DNA of 64,000 nt from Ephemerocybe angulata (GCA_013368325.1 JAACJK010000220.1:1178001-1242000), one strand, 5' to 3'; shown: positions 1-12,393, counted from the stretch's first letter. Notes: generated by a model not told the origin, from the sequence alone. Program-made: numbers and translations.

Positions 1-2558
1 AAGAAATGGGGAATGTTCATCGGGCAACGCTCCAGCGCATTCTGCAGGCCAAACGAGTTCAAAACGAGCAGGGCATAATTCAGATAAAACTCCGTGATCA
101 TGCGCTTATACTCCTCCATTCTGATGTTGTTATCTAGATCACTAGTCAGTCGAACGGTCACGAAGAAGAGATGGTAATGAGAGACTCACCGATCCCCAGG
201 GCTTCGACGCACCATCGCTGCTTCCAGGTATACAGCTGTGCCTCGAAGGTCTTGATAACCAGGAGATAGTCGATGTTCGTCTGAAGGCCATTCGCCGAGT
301 CTGTTCCACTGTAAAGGAAGTCCAGACTGCGCGATAACACGCGTTGCAATTCCTATCAAACCAAGTCAGCCGGTTGAACGCGCTAAACACCAGGGGTTCA
401 ACTAACCGCGTATGCGACTAGAGACACATCAGAGGGCACAGCGACAGGAGAGTGGCACCACTGATCGGCATTCCGGATGATATAACTAGAAGTAACATAT
501 GAGCACTCAACGATACAAACGAGAGAAGTGGATGGACAAAACGCACTCTTCCTTGATAGAACTTGGTTTCCCCATCTGCGCGCTGAAGCTCCGATCAAGA
601 GCGAAGCAAAGGATCCACGTCCGCTCGCGGTTGTGCACTTCAACATCGCGTGCTTTACCCTCCGCAGTGTCCGCGCTCGAGGTCGCAGTCTTCCTGTGCA
701 GGTTCAGGTCGGTCGCCATCCTGATAGCCATTCCGAGCAAAAGCCAAGTCTTGTCCTGCTCATATCGTTCAACCGCACCGCAGCCCCACAACGCAAGCAA
801 GATATACGCCTGAACGATCTCGACAGATTTGTAGCCCTTCGCGGGTACGCTGAACGCCAACTTCTTCGCCAGTTCCGTCAGTCGAGGATGCAGCTCGGGT
901 TTCGCAGTGTAGAATTTGCTGGCGATCGAACAGACTAAACGCCAGGCTATAAGCTTCCTTCACTTGTCTTCGGTACCAACACCACTCACTCGTTGTCAAT
1001 AGGAACGGTGAGCGTGAGCACACAAGAGATGGGGTGTGGAAGTTCTGATCGAGGGTAGCGCAGTGCCTCTGGAGTTATCTGGGTAAGCATGTTGTTGAAA
1101 CAGTACAAGAATCACACCAACGTTTATGTGTTCAAAGTAACTGGATAAAATCGTGATCAGCTTATCCAGTGTCTGACCTAGAAATCTCAAAATGGCTCAC
1201 ATATCAAACAAGGCAACAACTTCGTCGGTACTGACGAAGCTCAACATTTCAGGTTGGATTTGTCGCTCAATATATAAACGCCGTAGAGGTAAGATCGTCA
1301 TCGGGCCTAACATGAAGCTTTCAGCAAATGGGGAAGGACAGAACCACAGATTTGGACATACCGGGCTTGAAGTAGTTATCGCTAGCTACCCCGAGCTTGG
1401 GATCGCCTGTCGAGGTATTTCTCTGAGGCTTCGATGCCTGAGACCGGCGGTTCGCCAAGCTCGCCTCAGCCAAGAGACCTAGGGGGTTCAATGCGTTATC
1501 GGGAAGCGAGTGCAGCTTCGGTGAGCCAGGAACGTGTCCATGGTGATGGTGAGAGGAATACGACTGCGATGGCGGGGGGGAAGGTGACGCGGCGAGGAGT
1601 GCTTGCGTCGAGGCATCTTGGGGGCTAGGAGACGGCGTTCGAGATATCATCCCAGAGGCGATGCTCGGATTTCCGATAGACTTCAGCACGGTGTCCAGTG
1701 TTCTTTCCATCTTGCGTAGAGAGCGAGATAGTTGTTCGTGTTTCCTGAAACAACAAGGCTCAGTGAAACTTCCGTCTGTGCAGTTACAAGCCACGTACTT
1801 CGATGACCGCTTTCCCCTGTTCGACTCCTCGAAAATGCACTCGTGATTTCCAGTAATACAGCGTTTGCACGGGGGTCCGTGTTCGGCGCCCACGCACTTC
1901 ATCTTAAGTCTCCGGCACACGGTGCACGCCCTGCGATTCAACGGAAGAAGCTCATTAACACATGAAAACAACACAAATCGACGGATCACACAAACCTGGA
2001 ACCTCGGGTTGGTTTGGGCTTCTCATCCTTGTCCGCGAGAGGGCTCTGAGCGCTCTCGGAATCGTCGTCTCGACGGATCTTCTTCCGACTCGAACTTGCA
2101 GATGCATTCGCAGCTGACGATGCGGGGCGTTTGCCGTTAAGGTTGGACGAAGATGGTGGGTACATATGGTCGACGGGCGGGGTGCCTACTGTGTCCGAGG
2201 CACCCGACGATGGTGATGAGTAGTTTTGCTGCATGGAAAGGTGCGGGGGGAGGTGGTGTGGGGGTGGAGGGCCTTGGTGGTGCTGAGGTGGTGGCTGCGA
2301 CTGCGGGTACTGGGAGAAATGATATGGGGGGTATTGCATGTTCAGGGAGGGGTCGATTGGGAGATTGTGTGGTGAGCCAGAGCTTTGCATTGGTTGCGAC
2401 GGGGACATGTTCTGCTCCTGGTGAGACATGGTGCTGGGGATAAAGTCAGTACGATGAATGCTTTGCTCCGGGTAAGGAGACATGGAAGGGAACTGGGTAA
2501 TATGGTAGGTGTAGGCATTATCGGACATTGGGTGCTCGTTCGCTGGGGACGTATCCAT
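1..2558 (-). CDS. Zn2Cys6 fungal transcription factor, C-terminus cut by window edge
   Basis: Nuclear DNA-binding regulator. The first exon (2558-1996) encodes a low-complexity Pro/Gln/His/Ser-rich leader starting MDTSPANEHP. Exon 2 (1930-1799) carries a complete Zn2Cys6 cluster with spacing C-X2-C-X6-C-X8-C-X2-C-X6-C. A short coiled-coil-like stretch (HEQLSRSLRKMERTL) follows in exon 3 (1744-1362). Further exons read KPGPMTILPLRRLYIE, VCSRSPFLLTT, SIASKFYTAKPELHP, YILLALWGCGAVERYEQDK and ATDLNLHRK, which is the middle-homology (fungal_trans, PF04082) domain. Coding sequence continues past base 1, so the C-terminus is missing. I chose the ATG at 2558 because the upstream in-frame sequence is not protein-like. 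The intron at 1745-1798 is 54 nt without a stop, so retention would insert 18 residues. It resembles basidiomycete regulators annotated as xylanolytic-activator-like, but target genes cannot be inferred. Family call sure; exact exon borders beyond exon 4 less so. Confidence 0.9.
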
Positions 2559-4631
2559 GCCTCTACTGGTCTTTCTAGATATCTTATCCCTGCATACTAC
2601 TACCGCGAAACTGTTGAAAGCCGCAGCATTATAGTAGTTCGAAACGGACAACCGGAATCCAAAGCTGTACCCTGCGGAGCGCCAGTATACGCGAAAGACC
2701 ACTCACTTGCGTTATGTAGCCCAATAGTTCCTTATCACAAACGCGTGCTCCTAAGCGACAGATGTAAGCCAAGTATGAAGCTAACGAAAGCCAGTCAAGA
2801 TGAACGTACCTGGAGCAGATACCCAGTAAAGTTACACCCACGCCTTCTCCAGAAACGTCGGCCTTGATTGATAGCTCCTTCTGTCGTCGTTCAGCGCGGT
2901 CTGAGGCCCTTCAAGAAGAGATTCGGGGCGCTGAATGGTGGTGATTCAGAGGAAATTTGGTCGTCGTCGCTTGGGCGTAGATCAGGATGACCGACCAGCT
3001 CAGAAACCTGGGGACAGGCCGCCGGGCAATATTTCACCCGTCACATCAATGCGTCACATGGTCACGTCACGCGTATATAAGCCTCGGGACGAGCGTGTCC
3101 AATGCCAAGCAGGGGCCGAGGGCATCGATCGTTGACGACTTGGTCAGCTCGACGCTCAAGCGAGCTTCCGCCACAGTGCACACCGCATCCTCCCGCTTCT
3201 CCCCACACTTTTTAGAGCGCTTTTTATCGCGTTGGGGATACGCACATGCTGCGAAGTTAGGCGCCGACGATTGAGTAATCATTAATTTGACAGAATGTGC
3301 TCGCTCCTGGGAACCGATTATTGAGTCCAATATGATTACATAGACTAGGTACAGCTAACGGTCTTGACTATACTTGGTCCAAGCACCAGCGTTGCTAGTA
3401 CCGACAGTGCCTTCAGCAAATCCTTTCATACCCATGTGGGCGAATAGACTAATTACCGTAGTGACCCGCCGTTCCGACAGACACGATCTCCTGGACAATG
3501 TGACAACACCCCTAACACTAAGTGAGTTCAGATATGAATTGTCGACAGCCGATCGACACCTAAGAGGGTTTCCCCGTCGTGGCAACCTATGATCAACCAG
3601 GTCCTCGAGGTAACGGAGGTCTTTTAGCCACGAACAAAGTACGCACACAGACTGGACCGTCACTGGCATCTCCACAACATTAAGCTTCAAGTCTGCTTAC
3701 CCTCCACGGCCAGAGACCTTCAGAAGGCGTCAGGCCACGTAGAAGCTAGACTGTTGGGGGACTATGTATTCCAGAATTCCAGCGCGATGAAGTTTCTCAC
3801 CGCTAAACTTGGACTTGAAAGCTCGTCAAAGCAACCCGGATGATGCAAGAAACCAGCGAAGCTCCAGTAACAACGTGAACTAGAAATGCATCTAGAGAGT
3901 AAGTGCTTTGACTGTATCCATCAGAAAGGTATATTGTTCTCTGACGACGAAGGATGCAGATGAGAGAGAGTTGCTTGGGGCTAGGAAACGATGATGGGCC
4001 TCTAAGTGGTATATCTTGCCTGGTCGTACTGAAGGACGACAAAGGACTCCTGCAGCACAATGAAAGTGAAGGCAGCAAGCCTGCGACGATCGGGGCTGGA
4101 GACGAAGGGAAGAAGGCCGCTGGGCAGGATGCCACCGCCCAGCTTCGATTGAGCCAATCGCCAGTCACAGGAAGCGAAACAAAGATCCATTGCCAAGAGA
4201 GACGTACAGAGGCTAGTGTAGAAGGGCCCACCGAAGCCTAGCTCCGAGAACTATGCCGCAAAGCACAGAGAGCGCCTCTTTGCCAGGATGAGCGAAGACG
4301 GCTGAATTGGATGCGTCGGACCTTTTGCTGGGGTCTGTCCGCTCCACGAGAAATCTAGACTAGGTCGCCCACCTCGCGGCACCGCAGGGCTTTGGCCGAG
4401 CTGAGGTGGGTCGTCGTCGGGGTAGAGAGCTTCGGCGGAGACACGGTGGCTGGCGAAGAGATCGAATGCATGGCAGTATGGGAATGGAGACAAGGCCACA
4501 ATGGCGACCATGGTCGAAGCAAAGTCCGAGGTTTAAGCTCCGCTTGAATTGTAAGGTTGTACCACGCGTGTGTAATCGTTCTTGGTACAGGCCACTGCGC
4601 CAACTCCCCTCTTCCTCCCACCACCAGCACC
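2559..4631. other. Intergenic region between divergent TF and cdc4 genes
   Basis: About 2.1 kb separates the two divergently oriented genes. Short open frames exist on both strands, but none shows family resemblance, a splice-supported extension or codon structure that I trust. A TATA-like GCGTATATAAGC lies at about 3069-3080, just after a GTCACGTCACGCG stretch, facing the plus strand, with no convincing coding region downstream. The right end holds the 5' leader of the cdc4 gene. Confidence 0.5.
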
Positions 4632-7615
4632 ATGAGTGCCAACCAGCGTCCGTATCTCGTTCTCCAGCCTTCAGTAAGCACGACAAAGTGAGCATATTTC
4701 CAAGTCTCGCCGACAACGCTGACCCCGTTGCAGAGTTATAACGACCACGACCACGACCACAACTTACGCGCCAATCCCGCTTCCCTCGCTGCCCCCGCCC
4801 TTGTCGCCCAAAGATCCCAAGCTCTACCCCCTACTCGACGCCCCGCTACCGCAGTCCCTGAGGCACTTTCCCCTTGTCTTTCCGAACGGAACGCACGCGA
4901 CGTTCCGCGATGGCGACGTCCCCGAGGAGGAGGTTGAGAGCGAGTATGTCGGTGGATCGGGATGGAAAATGGTGAGAAAGGAGGACCAGGGGGAGAACAC
5001 GACCGTCGTCGGTCTTTCGGAGGCGGTGGAGCGGTTTGGCAAGAAGCGCGCCCTCAACACGGAGAGCCTGATGGAGGGTGTGGAGGTAACTGGCGGGCTC
5101 AGCTCGTCTGTGCCTCCTCCGAGGAAGAAGGCTCGCGGTACTGCTTTGCCACATATATCCACGTCGAATGGCGCAGCGCCGCCCTCCCCGTTGCCCTCGC
5201 CGCATGGATCGCCTCCACCAGAGACCATATGGCCATCCGCGCCACCTAGCGGAGCGAGTTCCCCGTCACCGCAGGCACCCTTACAGCCTGACTTGGCGTT
5301 AACCACCCTCCTCGCCCTCCCCAATCTTGTCAGCCATTTCGCCAATCTGCCACCACAACTTCAATCGCACTTCCTTCTGACCCTCCTGCGACACTCTTCC
5401 CTCCCCGTCCTCCGAACTCTCTATTCCGTACTAACTCCGACACTCGCGCGCGATTTCATCACCCTCCTGCCCCCTGAGCTCGTCTCTCACGTCCTCAGTT
5501 ATCTCCCTTTCTCAACCCTCGCTCGAGCTTCATGTGTCTCCAAGGCGTGGAGAGCGATTATAGATTCCGATGCCGTTCTTTGGCGTGATCTCCTCAAGAG
5601 CACAAAGATTTGGTTCGGGGGTGATTCGGAAGATGCATTTGCGCACTCAATCTACTCTAGGCGGCGTCGCGAGCTCATGCTCAACCCCCGACCGACAAAG
5701 TCACTTCCCCTTCCTCACCCGTACAAGATCTTGTTCAAATCCAGGCACCTCACGAGAACACGATGGGTAAACAATCCGGAGCCCAAGCATGTTTCCTTCC
5801 CAGCCCACGGGTCGTCCGTCGTCACATGCCTCATCTTCTCGCACGGCCGCATCATCTCTGCTTCTGACGACCACTCAATCAAGGTCTATTCGCCTGCGAC
5901 AGGCGAGGAGCTCCTCCAACTCAAGGGCCATGAAGGAGGCGTTTGGGCTCTCGCGGCGAGCAAGGATACCCTTGTCAGCGGGTCAACGGACCGGACAGTC
6001 CGCATATGGGATTTGAATACGGGCAAATGTACGCATATATTTGGAGGGCATACAAGCACTGTGCGTTGTCTGGCTATCGTGAAGCCGGAATGGGTGGATG
6101 TGGAGTACGAGGGTGGTATCGTGAAGAAGGAAAAGTGGCCGAAGCGGCCTTTGATTGTGACTGGCAGCCGCGATCACTCGTTGAGGGTGTGGACACTTCC
6201 TCGTGAAGGAGAGCCGGAGTATCGCTCCTACAATCCGGATGACCATGAGTCTGACCCTGCTGAGGTATGTGGAGTTCCATTCTGATATCATCCGGAGACA
6301 CCACAACTGACACAATCCTTCAGGACGCTGAAGAGAACCCGTATCACAGGCTGCATTTGGAAGGTCATGAACATGCTGTTCGTGCACTGGCTGCACGCGG
6401 TAGAACTCTCGTTTCGGGAAGCTACGACTGCACAGTGCGCATTTGGGACATCATCACTGGGAAGGACAAATGGGTTCTTGTGGGCCATACCCAAAAAGGT
6501 ATGCATATATGCGGATGCGCCACGTAGAAGTCGACTGATATAACCTCCCCTTCGTAGTTTACAGCGTCGTGCTTGACCTCCCTCGCCAGCAAGCTTGCTC
6601 TGGATCGATGGATGGCACAGTCCGAGTTTGGAATCTGCAGAACGGCGAATGCCAACATACACTGTCTGGGCACACTTCTCTTGTGGGGTTGCTCGGGCTA
6701 TCCCCTTCCCACCTCGTCTCCGCTGCTGCCGACTCGACACTGCGCATCTGGGACCCGGATAGTGGCGAGTTGAAGCATACTCTCGCTGCTCACACTGGGG
6801 CTATTACATGCTTCCAGCACGACGAGTTCAAGGTTTTGAGTGGATCTGATGGAAATCTGAAGATGTGGAATATCCGTGATGGGACTGTGGTTAGAGATCT
6901 ACTCACTGGGATTACGGGTGTCTGGCAGGTCGTGTTCGAGGGGAGGTGGTGTGTTGCTGCGAGCAACAGGCAGGATACGACGGTGCTGGATGTTTGGGAC
7001 TTTGGGACGGATGAAGATGAGGATTGGGTAGGAGAGCCGCCGAATGGTATCTACGACGACGAGGAGTTCAGCGATGAGGAGGAAGAGGATGATGAGGGTG
7101 CGTATAAGATCAAACGCTTGATCGAGGTGAAGAGGGATGAGGAGGACGAGGAGCAGGAGCAGGCGGATGTGGATGCGATGGATCAGGACTTGGTGCCTTC
7201 CGAGTCCGAGTCGTTGGAGATCATCGAAATGGGAGGGAGCCAGGACGACAGTCCTGGAGCTGGGGTGCAAAGGGTATTGGGTCGCCATCGCAGGGACAAA
7301 CCGGTACTCGGAGCTGTGGACCTGGACCTGGACCTGGACGACGACGATAGAGGCGCAGGTGACTCTGATACTGACGCCATGTCGTTGGAGGGTGTGGCTG
7401 CCTCGCGATGGGCGACGTCGACTGCAAGCAATTCACGAGCGACTTCGACGTCAGGGTCGACGTCACGGAACGCTCGAGTTCCTAGAACAGGCGCTGCGCC
7501 TGGTCCGTCGCGACGGCCGTTCTTCCCGGTCCCATCGGCGGCGACTTTGCCTGTACAGGACGAGACGCCGACGAGGCCACGGATCCGGCATTCGAGTTCT
7601 CGGAGACAACGTTAG
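4632..7615 (+). CDS. cdc4: F-box/WD40 protein, Cdc4/Fbw7/Pop1 type SCF substrate receptor
   Basis: Substrate-recognition subunit of an SCF ubiquitin ligase: the F-box binds SKP1 and the WD40 propeller binds phosphodegrons. Four exons are predicted (4632-4687, 4734-6264, 6324-6498, 6558-7615), giving 939 residues. The N-terminus runs MSANQRPYLVLQPS into a threonine run and YAPIPLPSLPPPL. The F-box is near residues 240-285 (LPPELVSHVLSYLPFSTLAR). WD repeats follow with typical blades: SGSTDRTVRIWDLNTGKC, VTGSRDHSLRVW, SGSYDCTVRIWDIITGK, SGSMDGTVRVWNLQNGEC and SAAADSTLRIWD. The propeller ends near residue 720, and an acidic, Ser-rich disordered tail of about 220 residues extends past it. Order and wording of the repeats match yeast Cdc4 closely, including the short linker EENPY before blade four. 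SKP1 is encoded in the same window at 48.8 kb. The start is supported by the CACC ATG context and by the splice that restores the frame. Confidence 0.93.
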
Positions 7616-8223
7616 ATGTCTATCTCATCCTTTCTTCTTCCTATCTTACCTCTGGGGTGTTCATGTCTCCTTCCTGATGACCTTTCCTCCTCCCATCCTC
7701 GATATCCACAAACCTGAAGCCTGCCCCTATTTATGTGTTTCTCCTCCCCTATTATTCATGCCCTTCCATCATCAGATAATGTATCTCTCTCCCTCTCTGC
7801 CACTTGACCTCGTTCTATTGGTGTTGTAATTCTATCTCCACTGACGATTATCATTCGTTCGCTTCAGTCTGTTTCCATCTCTCCCCCTTGAAATTACGAC
7901 TCATTACCACGATTGCAATGCTGTTTGGCCCATCCTCGTTTTGTAGCTCTTTTGTCTCCTCTCGCATTGCTTTGTGTAACTAGATTTGGAACATGGGATT
8001 TCGTTCGTGCATTTTGAGTGATATGAGTGAGTGAGACCAGTTTGGAAGCCAAGCGCGAGAGCCTGGGAATAGGCGCCAAGGGCCGTCCAAGCGCAGGAGA
8101 GTGTGGTGGGGAAGTGAGTGTCGAAAACGATTTTGCTCCCAACGTCCACCACCCTCACAGAATTCTGCCCAAACCTTCCCCAGACTCCCCACAACTCTGC
8201 TATTCTGAAGTCTACCATGTCCA
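7616..8223. other. cdc4 3' flank and antiporter promoter
   Basis: The 608-bp spacer begins with T/C-rich sequence expected of the cdc4 3' untranslated region. It ends in the leader of the antiporter. No additional gene seen. Confidence 0.5.
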
Positions 8224-9825
8224 ATGTCGTACAATGCCCCCACTTTGCCAAAACTCATCCTCACCTCGACATTTCTCTTCCTTCTCCCAGTGACGAGCCA
8301 TCTCAGCACGCTCCTAACTAACACTGACCTCCTCGGCCCTCTCACACTCGGTATTCTCTGGTGCTCGCCGTACCTCCCGCCCCCAGCCCCGCTCCTCCCG
8401 CAAGACTACATTCCATTCCTCAGCTTCCTGGGGTACGTCGGCCTCATCCTGCTCATCTTCGACGCGGGGCTCAGCACACCCACGTCGCTCCTCCTGGACG
8501 CTCAGAACCTTGGCGCCGCCATCGCCGTGGGGCTCACGGGCATCCTCGTGCCCATCGCACTTAGCATCGCGCTCTTCCACGCGGGGTTTGGGTTTTCGGT
8601 GCTCACGTCCTTCGCGGCGGGCGCGTGTCTCTGCTCGACGAGCCTTGGGACGACTGTTAGCCTGCTTAGTGGGGACATGAAGAGGAGTAGGGTCGGTGTG
8701 GTGTTGATGAGTGCGGCGCTGCTGGACGATGTTGTGGGGCTTGTTGTTGCTGGGGTTATTGGGAACCTTGTCACGCCGGATGGGAAGGGGGTTGGATCTG
8801 GGATACGGTGGAGCACGATTGTTCGGCCTGTTCTTGTGTCGCTGGCGTATGCGGTCGGGACGCCATTGCTCGCTGTGCTTGCGAGGAGGGGACTTAGGGC
8901 GAGGGGACTTAGGCCGCTGGAGGTGTTCATTAAACGGAGGGTTGGGAGGCCGTTGAGAATTCGGAGGGCGCATGTGCATTTGTTCGTTATTGTGGGCACG
9001 CTTATGGCGTTTGTGGCTACGACGCATTTGGCGGGCACGAGCGAGCTCTTTGGGGCGTACCTCGCTGGCGCTTTCCTTGGATACGTCTTCGAGGATGATT
9101 CGAAGGGCAATACCGACAACGATGGCCTCGCAGAGAAGGAGAACCCCATTCTCACTACATTTACATCCCATATTGCTCAGACACTCCTACAACCTCTCCT
9201 CTCGCCCTTGTTCTTTGCCTCGATCGGAGCTGCTATCCCTGTGAACCATCTTTTCACGATGTACCTGCCGACTACGAACTTGGATGGGGTCGTGGAGATG
9301 GTGAGGAGCCACCGAGTCGTGTGGCGAGGAATCGTGTACTCCTTGTTGATGATCCTGGCCAAGATGGTCACTGGTGTGTGGCTCTTTGCCTTTTGGAAGA
9401 AGGGGGATAGTACTTCCAGGTCGAATACGTCTTTGGAGGGTCTACCTAGTTCTAGAACCCCCAGCGAGGATCATAATTCTCCACTTCCTCTCGACACCCC
9501 TCTGCCCTGCGACGCAGCTGCGAACTTCAAATCCGGACCTGGACCCAACACGCCTATGCCTCGAGTCACCCCGGAAATTCTCCTCGGTATGGCCATGGTC
9601 GCTCGAGGAGAAATCGCGCTGATCGTCGCGCAGCTTGCGCGGCCGCTGCTCGTCGTTCGTAGCGGGGCTGCAACTGGCTCTGGGTCTAACGAGGAGTCCA
9701 ACGAGCCTTATGTTATTGTCGTGTGGGCAATTCTGGTTACGACGTTTGCAGGAGCGCTTGGAGTTGGGCTGATTATAAAAGCCACGGCGAAGCAGGATGT
9801 GGCGAAGAAAAAATGCGCGCGCTGA
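8224..9825 (+). CDS. Monovalent cation/H+ antiporter (Kef/CPA-type), single exon
   Basis: A 533-residue integral membrane protein predicted to exchange Na+ or K+ for H+. The frame is uninterrupted, unusual among its intron-rich neighbours. Hydrophobic segments recur along the whole length, about twelve. Diagnostic stretches are FLSFLGYVGLILLIFDAGLS (TM2-3), AAGACLCSTSLGTTVSLLS (TM4-5), VLMSAALLDDVVGLVVAGVI with the conserved Asp-Asp of CPA antiporters, then HLAGTSELFGAYLAGAFLG and a late MAMVARGEIALIVAQLA segment. A hydrophilic loop of about 60 residues (roughly 395-450) is Ser/Pro-rich and could be regulatory. The start MSYNAPTLPKLILTSTF leads straight into the first membrane segment; an in-frame ATG further up is absent. 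Ion selectivity and membrane (plasma, vacuolar or endosomal) cannot be read from sequence. Confidence 0.88.
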   Translation: MSYNAPTLPKLILTSTFLFLLPVTSHLSTLLTNTDLLGPLTLGILWCSPYLPPPAPLLPQDYIPFLSFLGYVGLILLIFDAGLSTPTSLLLDAQNLGAAIAVGLTGILVPIALSIALFHAGFGFSVLTSFAAGACLCSTSLGTTVSLLSGDMKRSRVGVVLMSAALLDDVVGLVVAGVIGNLVTPDGKGVGSGIRWSTIVRPVLVSLAYAVGTPLLAVLARRGLRARGLRPLEVFIKRRVGRPLRIRRAHVHLFVIVGTLMAFVATTHLAGTSELFGAYLAGAFLGYVFEDDSKGNTDNDGLAEKENPILTTFTSHIAQTLLQPLLSPLFFASIGAAIPVNHLFTMYLPTTNLDGVVEMVRSHRVVWRGIVYSLLMILAKMVTGVWLFAFWKKGDSTSRSNTSLEGLPSSRTPSEDHNSPLPLDTPLPCDAAANFKSGPGPNTPMPRVTPEILLGMAMVARGEIALIVAQLARPLLVVRSGAATGSGSNEESNEPYVIVVWAILVTTFAGALGVGLIIKATAKQDVAKKKCAR

Positions 9826-10799
9826 GGGTGAGCCTTTTTCCGTGGACTGTCATGAGCTTACAATGGTGCGCTTTTCTTAGTCCTATTCCAAATTGTTGGT
9901 TTGTTTTGACCAGTGTTTCTTAGACCGCGGAGATGCCCTTTAACTTGGACAACATTGATGACTACGTTCGCATGTCTGACGAAACAGATTGAAACAGATT
10001 GCTATCTACCATTCAATGGTTAGTGTACACAGCAAACCCTATTGTTAGTTCACCTTCCCACATCTCTAGGCAAATGACCCTCGTATCCTTACGTGGATCA
10101 TGTACCGCTGCATTGCCCATCGTCTCACCACATTGCGTACGAAAGGCCGACAAGGACTTCGACCATTGTCGCAGCGAACGTGACCCCTTTCGGCTGTAGG
10201 TGAACGTCTTTCATTGGCTCTAGCCGAAAAGCCGGGAGCATCGACGTGGTTCTGAGCGGTCGCCCTTGCCCGTGTCTTGCATAAGGGCATCCCGGGTTTT
10301 CTGCGATTGTCAGGAGCGATTCTCTATTTGTGATCCGGCACTGAGGATTCACCGAAAGGAGGAGAATAATTTCCGTTGAGCTGCTTTTGCCAACAAAATG
10401 AGACCCGATGTCAACGTCAACGTTGGGCTTTCAGAGCAAGGTGAGACGCGATATACAATGTTTTGCAGCAGGTGTTCAGCCTCAGAGGGGTTGGTTCTTT
10501 GTTTCCGAAGGCATTCCTTTTGCTGAAATGTTGCCCCCAGATCTTCCGAGCCCTCAGATAAAACCTGATCGAAGGCTCAGCGCTCAATGGCCATTGACCC
10601 CGCGATTTGTCTGATCTCCGGACTGGCGCTCTGTGGACTGCGGTTTCTGGCAGTTGCCAGTGCAAAGGTAGAAACGTATAAAAAGGCACATATTCTCTGA
10701 GAACATTGTTTCATATCCCTTCCTCCTTTATTTTAAGATTCAACACTTTTCTCTTCATTCCCAATAACAACCAAAACCTTAGTTTTACATATCCTAACG
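9826..10799. other. Intergenic region upstream of the GPI-protein cluster
   Basis: About 970 bp with no credible gene. A small tandem duplication of a 10-bp unit (GAAACAGATT, 9981-10000) is present. The right end holds the TATA box of the next gene. Confidence 0.5.
10677..10684 (+). promoter_or_regulatory. TATA box of secreted GPI-protein gene A
   Basis: TATAAAAA lies 116-123 bp upstream of the ATG at 10800, followed by a pyrimidine-rich leader. The placement matches the TATA elements before the two following secreted-protein genes. Confidence 0.6.
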
Positions 10800-11652
10800 A
10801 TGCAGATGATTACTGTTTCCGCGGTATTGGCTTCGGTCGTTCTTTGTATGTTCTTTCCATTCCAACCAAGGCTACCGCTGACTTGTATGAACATCAGCTG
10901 CTTCCGCACAATTTGCGACGCCCGCGACCGTCGATTTCCAGCTTCCTTTCCCTACCCTGGAAGCCGTCCAGGCCTCAGTCATCGGATACCAGCCTTGCGA
11001 GAACCTGACAACCTATGCCGTTGTTGGATACCTGGCCAATAGCTTCACCGGTGAGTTACGAATTCAGCATTTAGGCTTTTTTGCACTGTGTTGACACCAA
11101 ATCTCAGCGACCGTTGTGCAAGGTGATTTGGGCGCTCCGATTCAGTTTACACAGGCCCCCACGAACACCATCCCTGCCACCACCTGCACCTCCACCGGAT
11201 CCATAGCCTCTGTCAGCAACTCAGTCGGGTGTACAGTTGGGAAGGAGTGGGCCACCAAGGTTTTCAATGCGCTCCCTGTTCATGTCGTCGGCACCGACCT
11301 GCCGCTCCTGCCTGGTGTTACGTTCACCGTTCCCAGTGCGACCCCTACGTGCCTCTTCAACCATCCTGCGAACGCTACTGCTGGCGCTGGCAATTACACC
11401 GCACCCACTGCTGGAGGGAGCAACTATACTGCGCCGACCGCCAGTGGCGGAAGCAACTACACTGCGCCGACCGCCAGTGGCGGAAGCAACTACACTGCGC
11501 CTACTGCTAGCCAGAGTACGAATGGCACTGTCCCTACTAGTGTAGCGGAGAGGCTGACCACCGGTAAGAATGGAGCCTTCACGCAGAGCTCGGTCGCTCA
11601 GTCTTTGGGATTGGCTGCGATGGGTGTTCTTTACCTCGCCATGTCTGCCTAA
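10800..11652 (+). CDS. Secreted, probably GPI-anchored Ser/Thr-rich protein (copy A)
   Basis: Three exons (10800-10845, 10898-11050, 11108-11652) give 247 residues. Residues 1-19 (MQMITVSAVLASVVLSASA) are a signal peptide ending in a normal ASA cleavage site. A globular part of about 150 residues with several cysteines follows, then a Thr/Ser/Asn-rich stalk with repeated NYTAPTAS units carrying N-glycosylation sequons, and a C-terminal hydrophobic tail (AQSLGLAAMGVLYLAMSA) fit for GPI attachment. It is therefore expected on the outer plasma membrane or in the wall. Both introns are phase 1, and the second sits directly before ATVVQG, exactly as in copy B downstream. That shared plan shows common descent. 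No enzyme motif is seen; function unknown. Confidence 0.82.
11413..11511 (+). repeat. 33-bp coding minisatellite (3 units)
   Basis: Three adjacent 33-bp units (11413-11445, 11446-11478, 11479-11511) encode GGSNYTAPTAS repeats. The middle unit and the first two thirds of the third are identical, and a more degenerate copy precedes them. In-frame copy-number change would lengthen or shorten the glycosylated stalk without breaking the gene. Confidence 0.85.
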
Positions 11653-12393
11653 GTACTGTTACCATTCAACAGTAGGAGGAGAAGGAATTCGAGCCCTTCC
11701 TTTTTCCTTCCAGTCTTTTCACGCTTTTAATGGTCTTTTCTACGATCCGTCAAATTTTTATACCGAATGTCCCTCTACCTTTAAACTTGGACAATTACCC
11801 ATGCCGTGTGGCGCTTTGCACGATAATCGGGGACGGGGGACTGTAAAGCTGATTCTAGGACTGCATACACCCCCTTGGCACTATAGAAATGAGCAACTTC
11901 GGACATGTTACTGAGACGTGTAACCGGCTCCAAGTGGAAGTGGAAGAGCACTCGGAAAACCTAATATGACCCAAATAGGAGGGCTCATGGGCGTCTATGT
12001 TAAGCGCCGGTTACTAATCACGTAAGGAGGAAGCGTATTATCTAGCAAAGGCACTCAAAGGCCTCAGGACTGTGCAACCTGCAGATGAGATAAGTACATG
12101 CTGGAGACTTGAAACCAAGTACAAAAAGGTGCTTGGGCCCAGCTTGATTACCCCATTCCGAGTCTACCAACAACCAGCTGAGGCAGCCATTTGAAACCGG
12201 AAAGGAGCCCGAAGGCATTCTGCTTATAATTAGGTCGGCTCACGGCTGTTCTGCCGCGCGCTATCCGTGAGTTCGGGCAAGAGGGTGTCGGTGAAACTGC
12301 ATAACTTACTCGGCACAAAATGCCGAGGGCGGCCCTGGGCGACCATCAATATCGACATGTGCGACACATCAAGCGCGATGGGTAATCTTGGGG
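11653..12393. other. Spacer between GPI-protein copies A and B
   Basis: About 740 bp containing the 3' flank of copy A and the promoter of copy B. No coding potential that I can support. Confidence 0.45.

Noticed and set aside
3355..4231. Minus-strand frames of 111 and 142 codons upstream of cdc4
   Set aside because: No family resemblance and no exon structure; likely chance.
8314..9171. Long antisense frame opposite the antiporter
   Set aside because: Highly basic, Arg/Pro-rich composition typical of an antisense shadow in GC-rich coding DNA.
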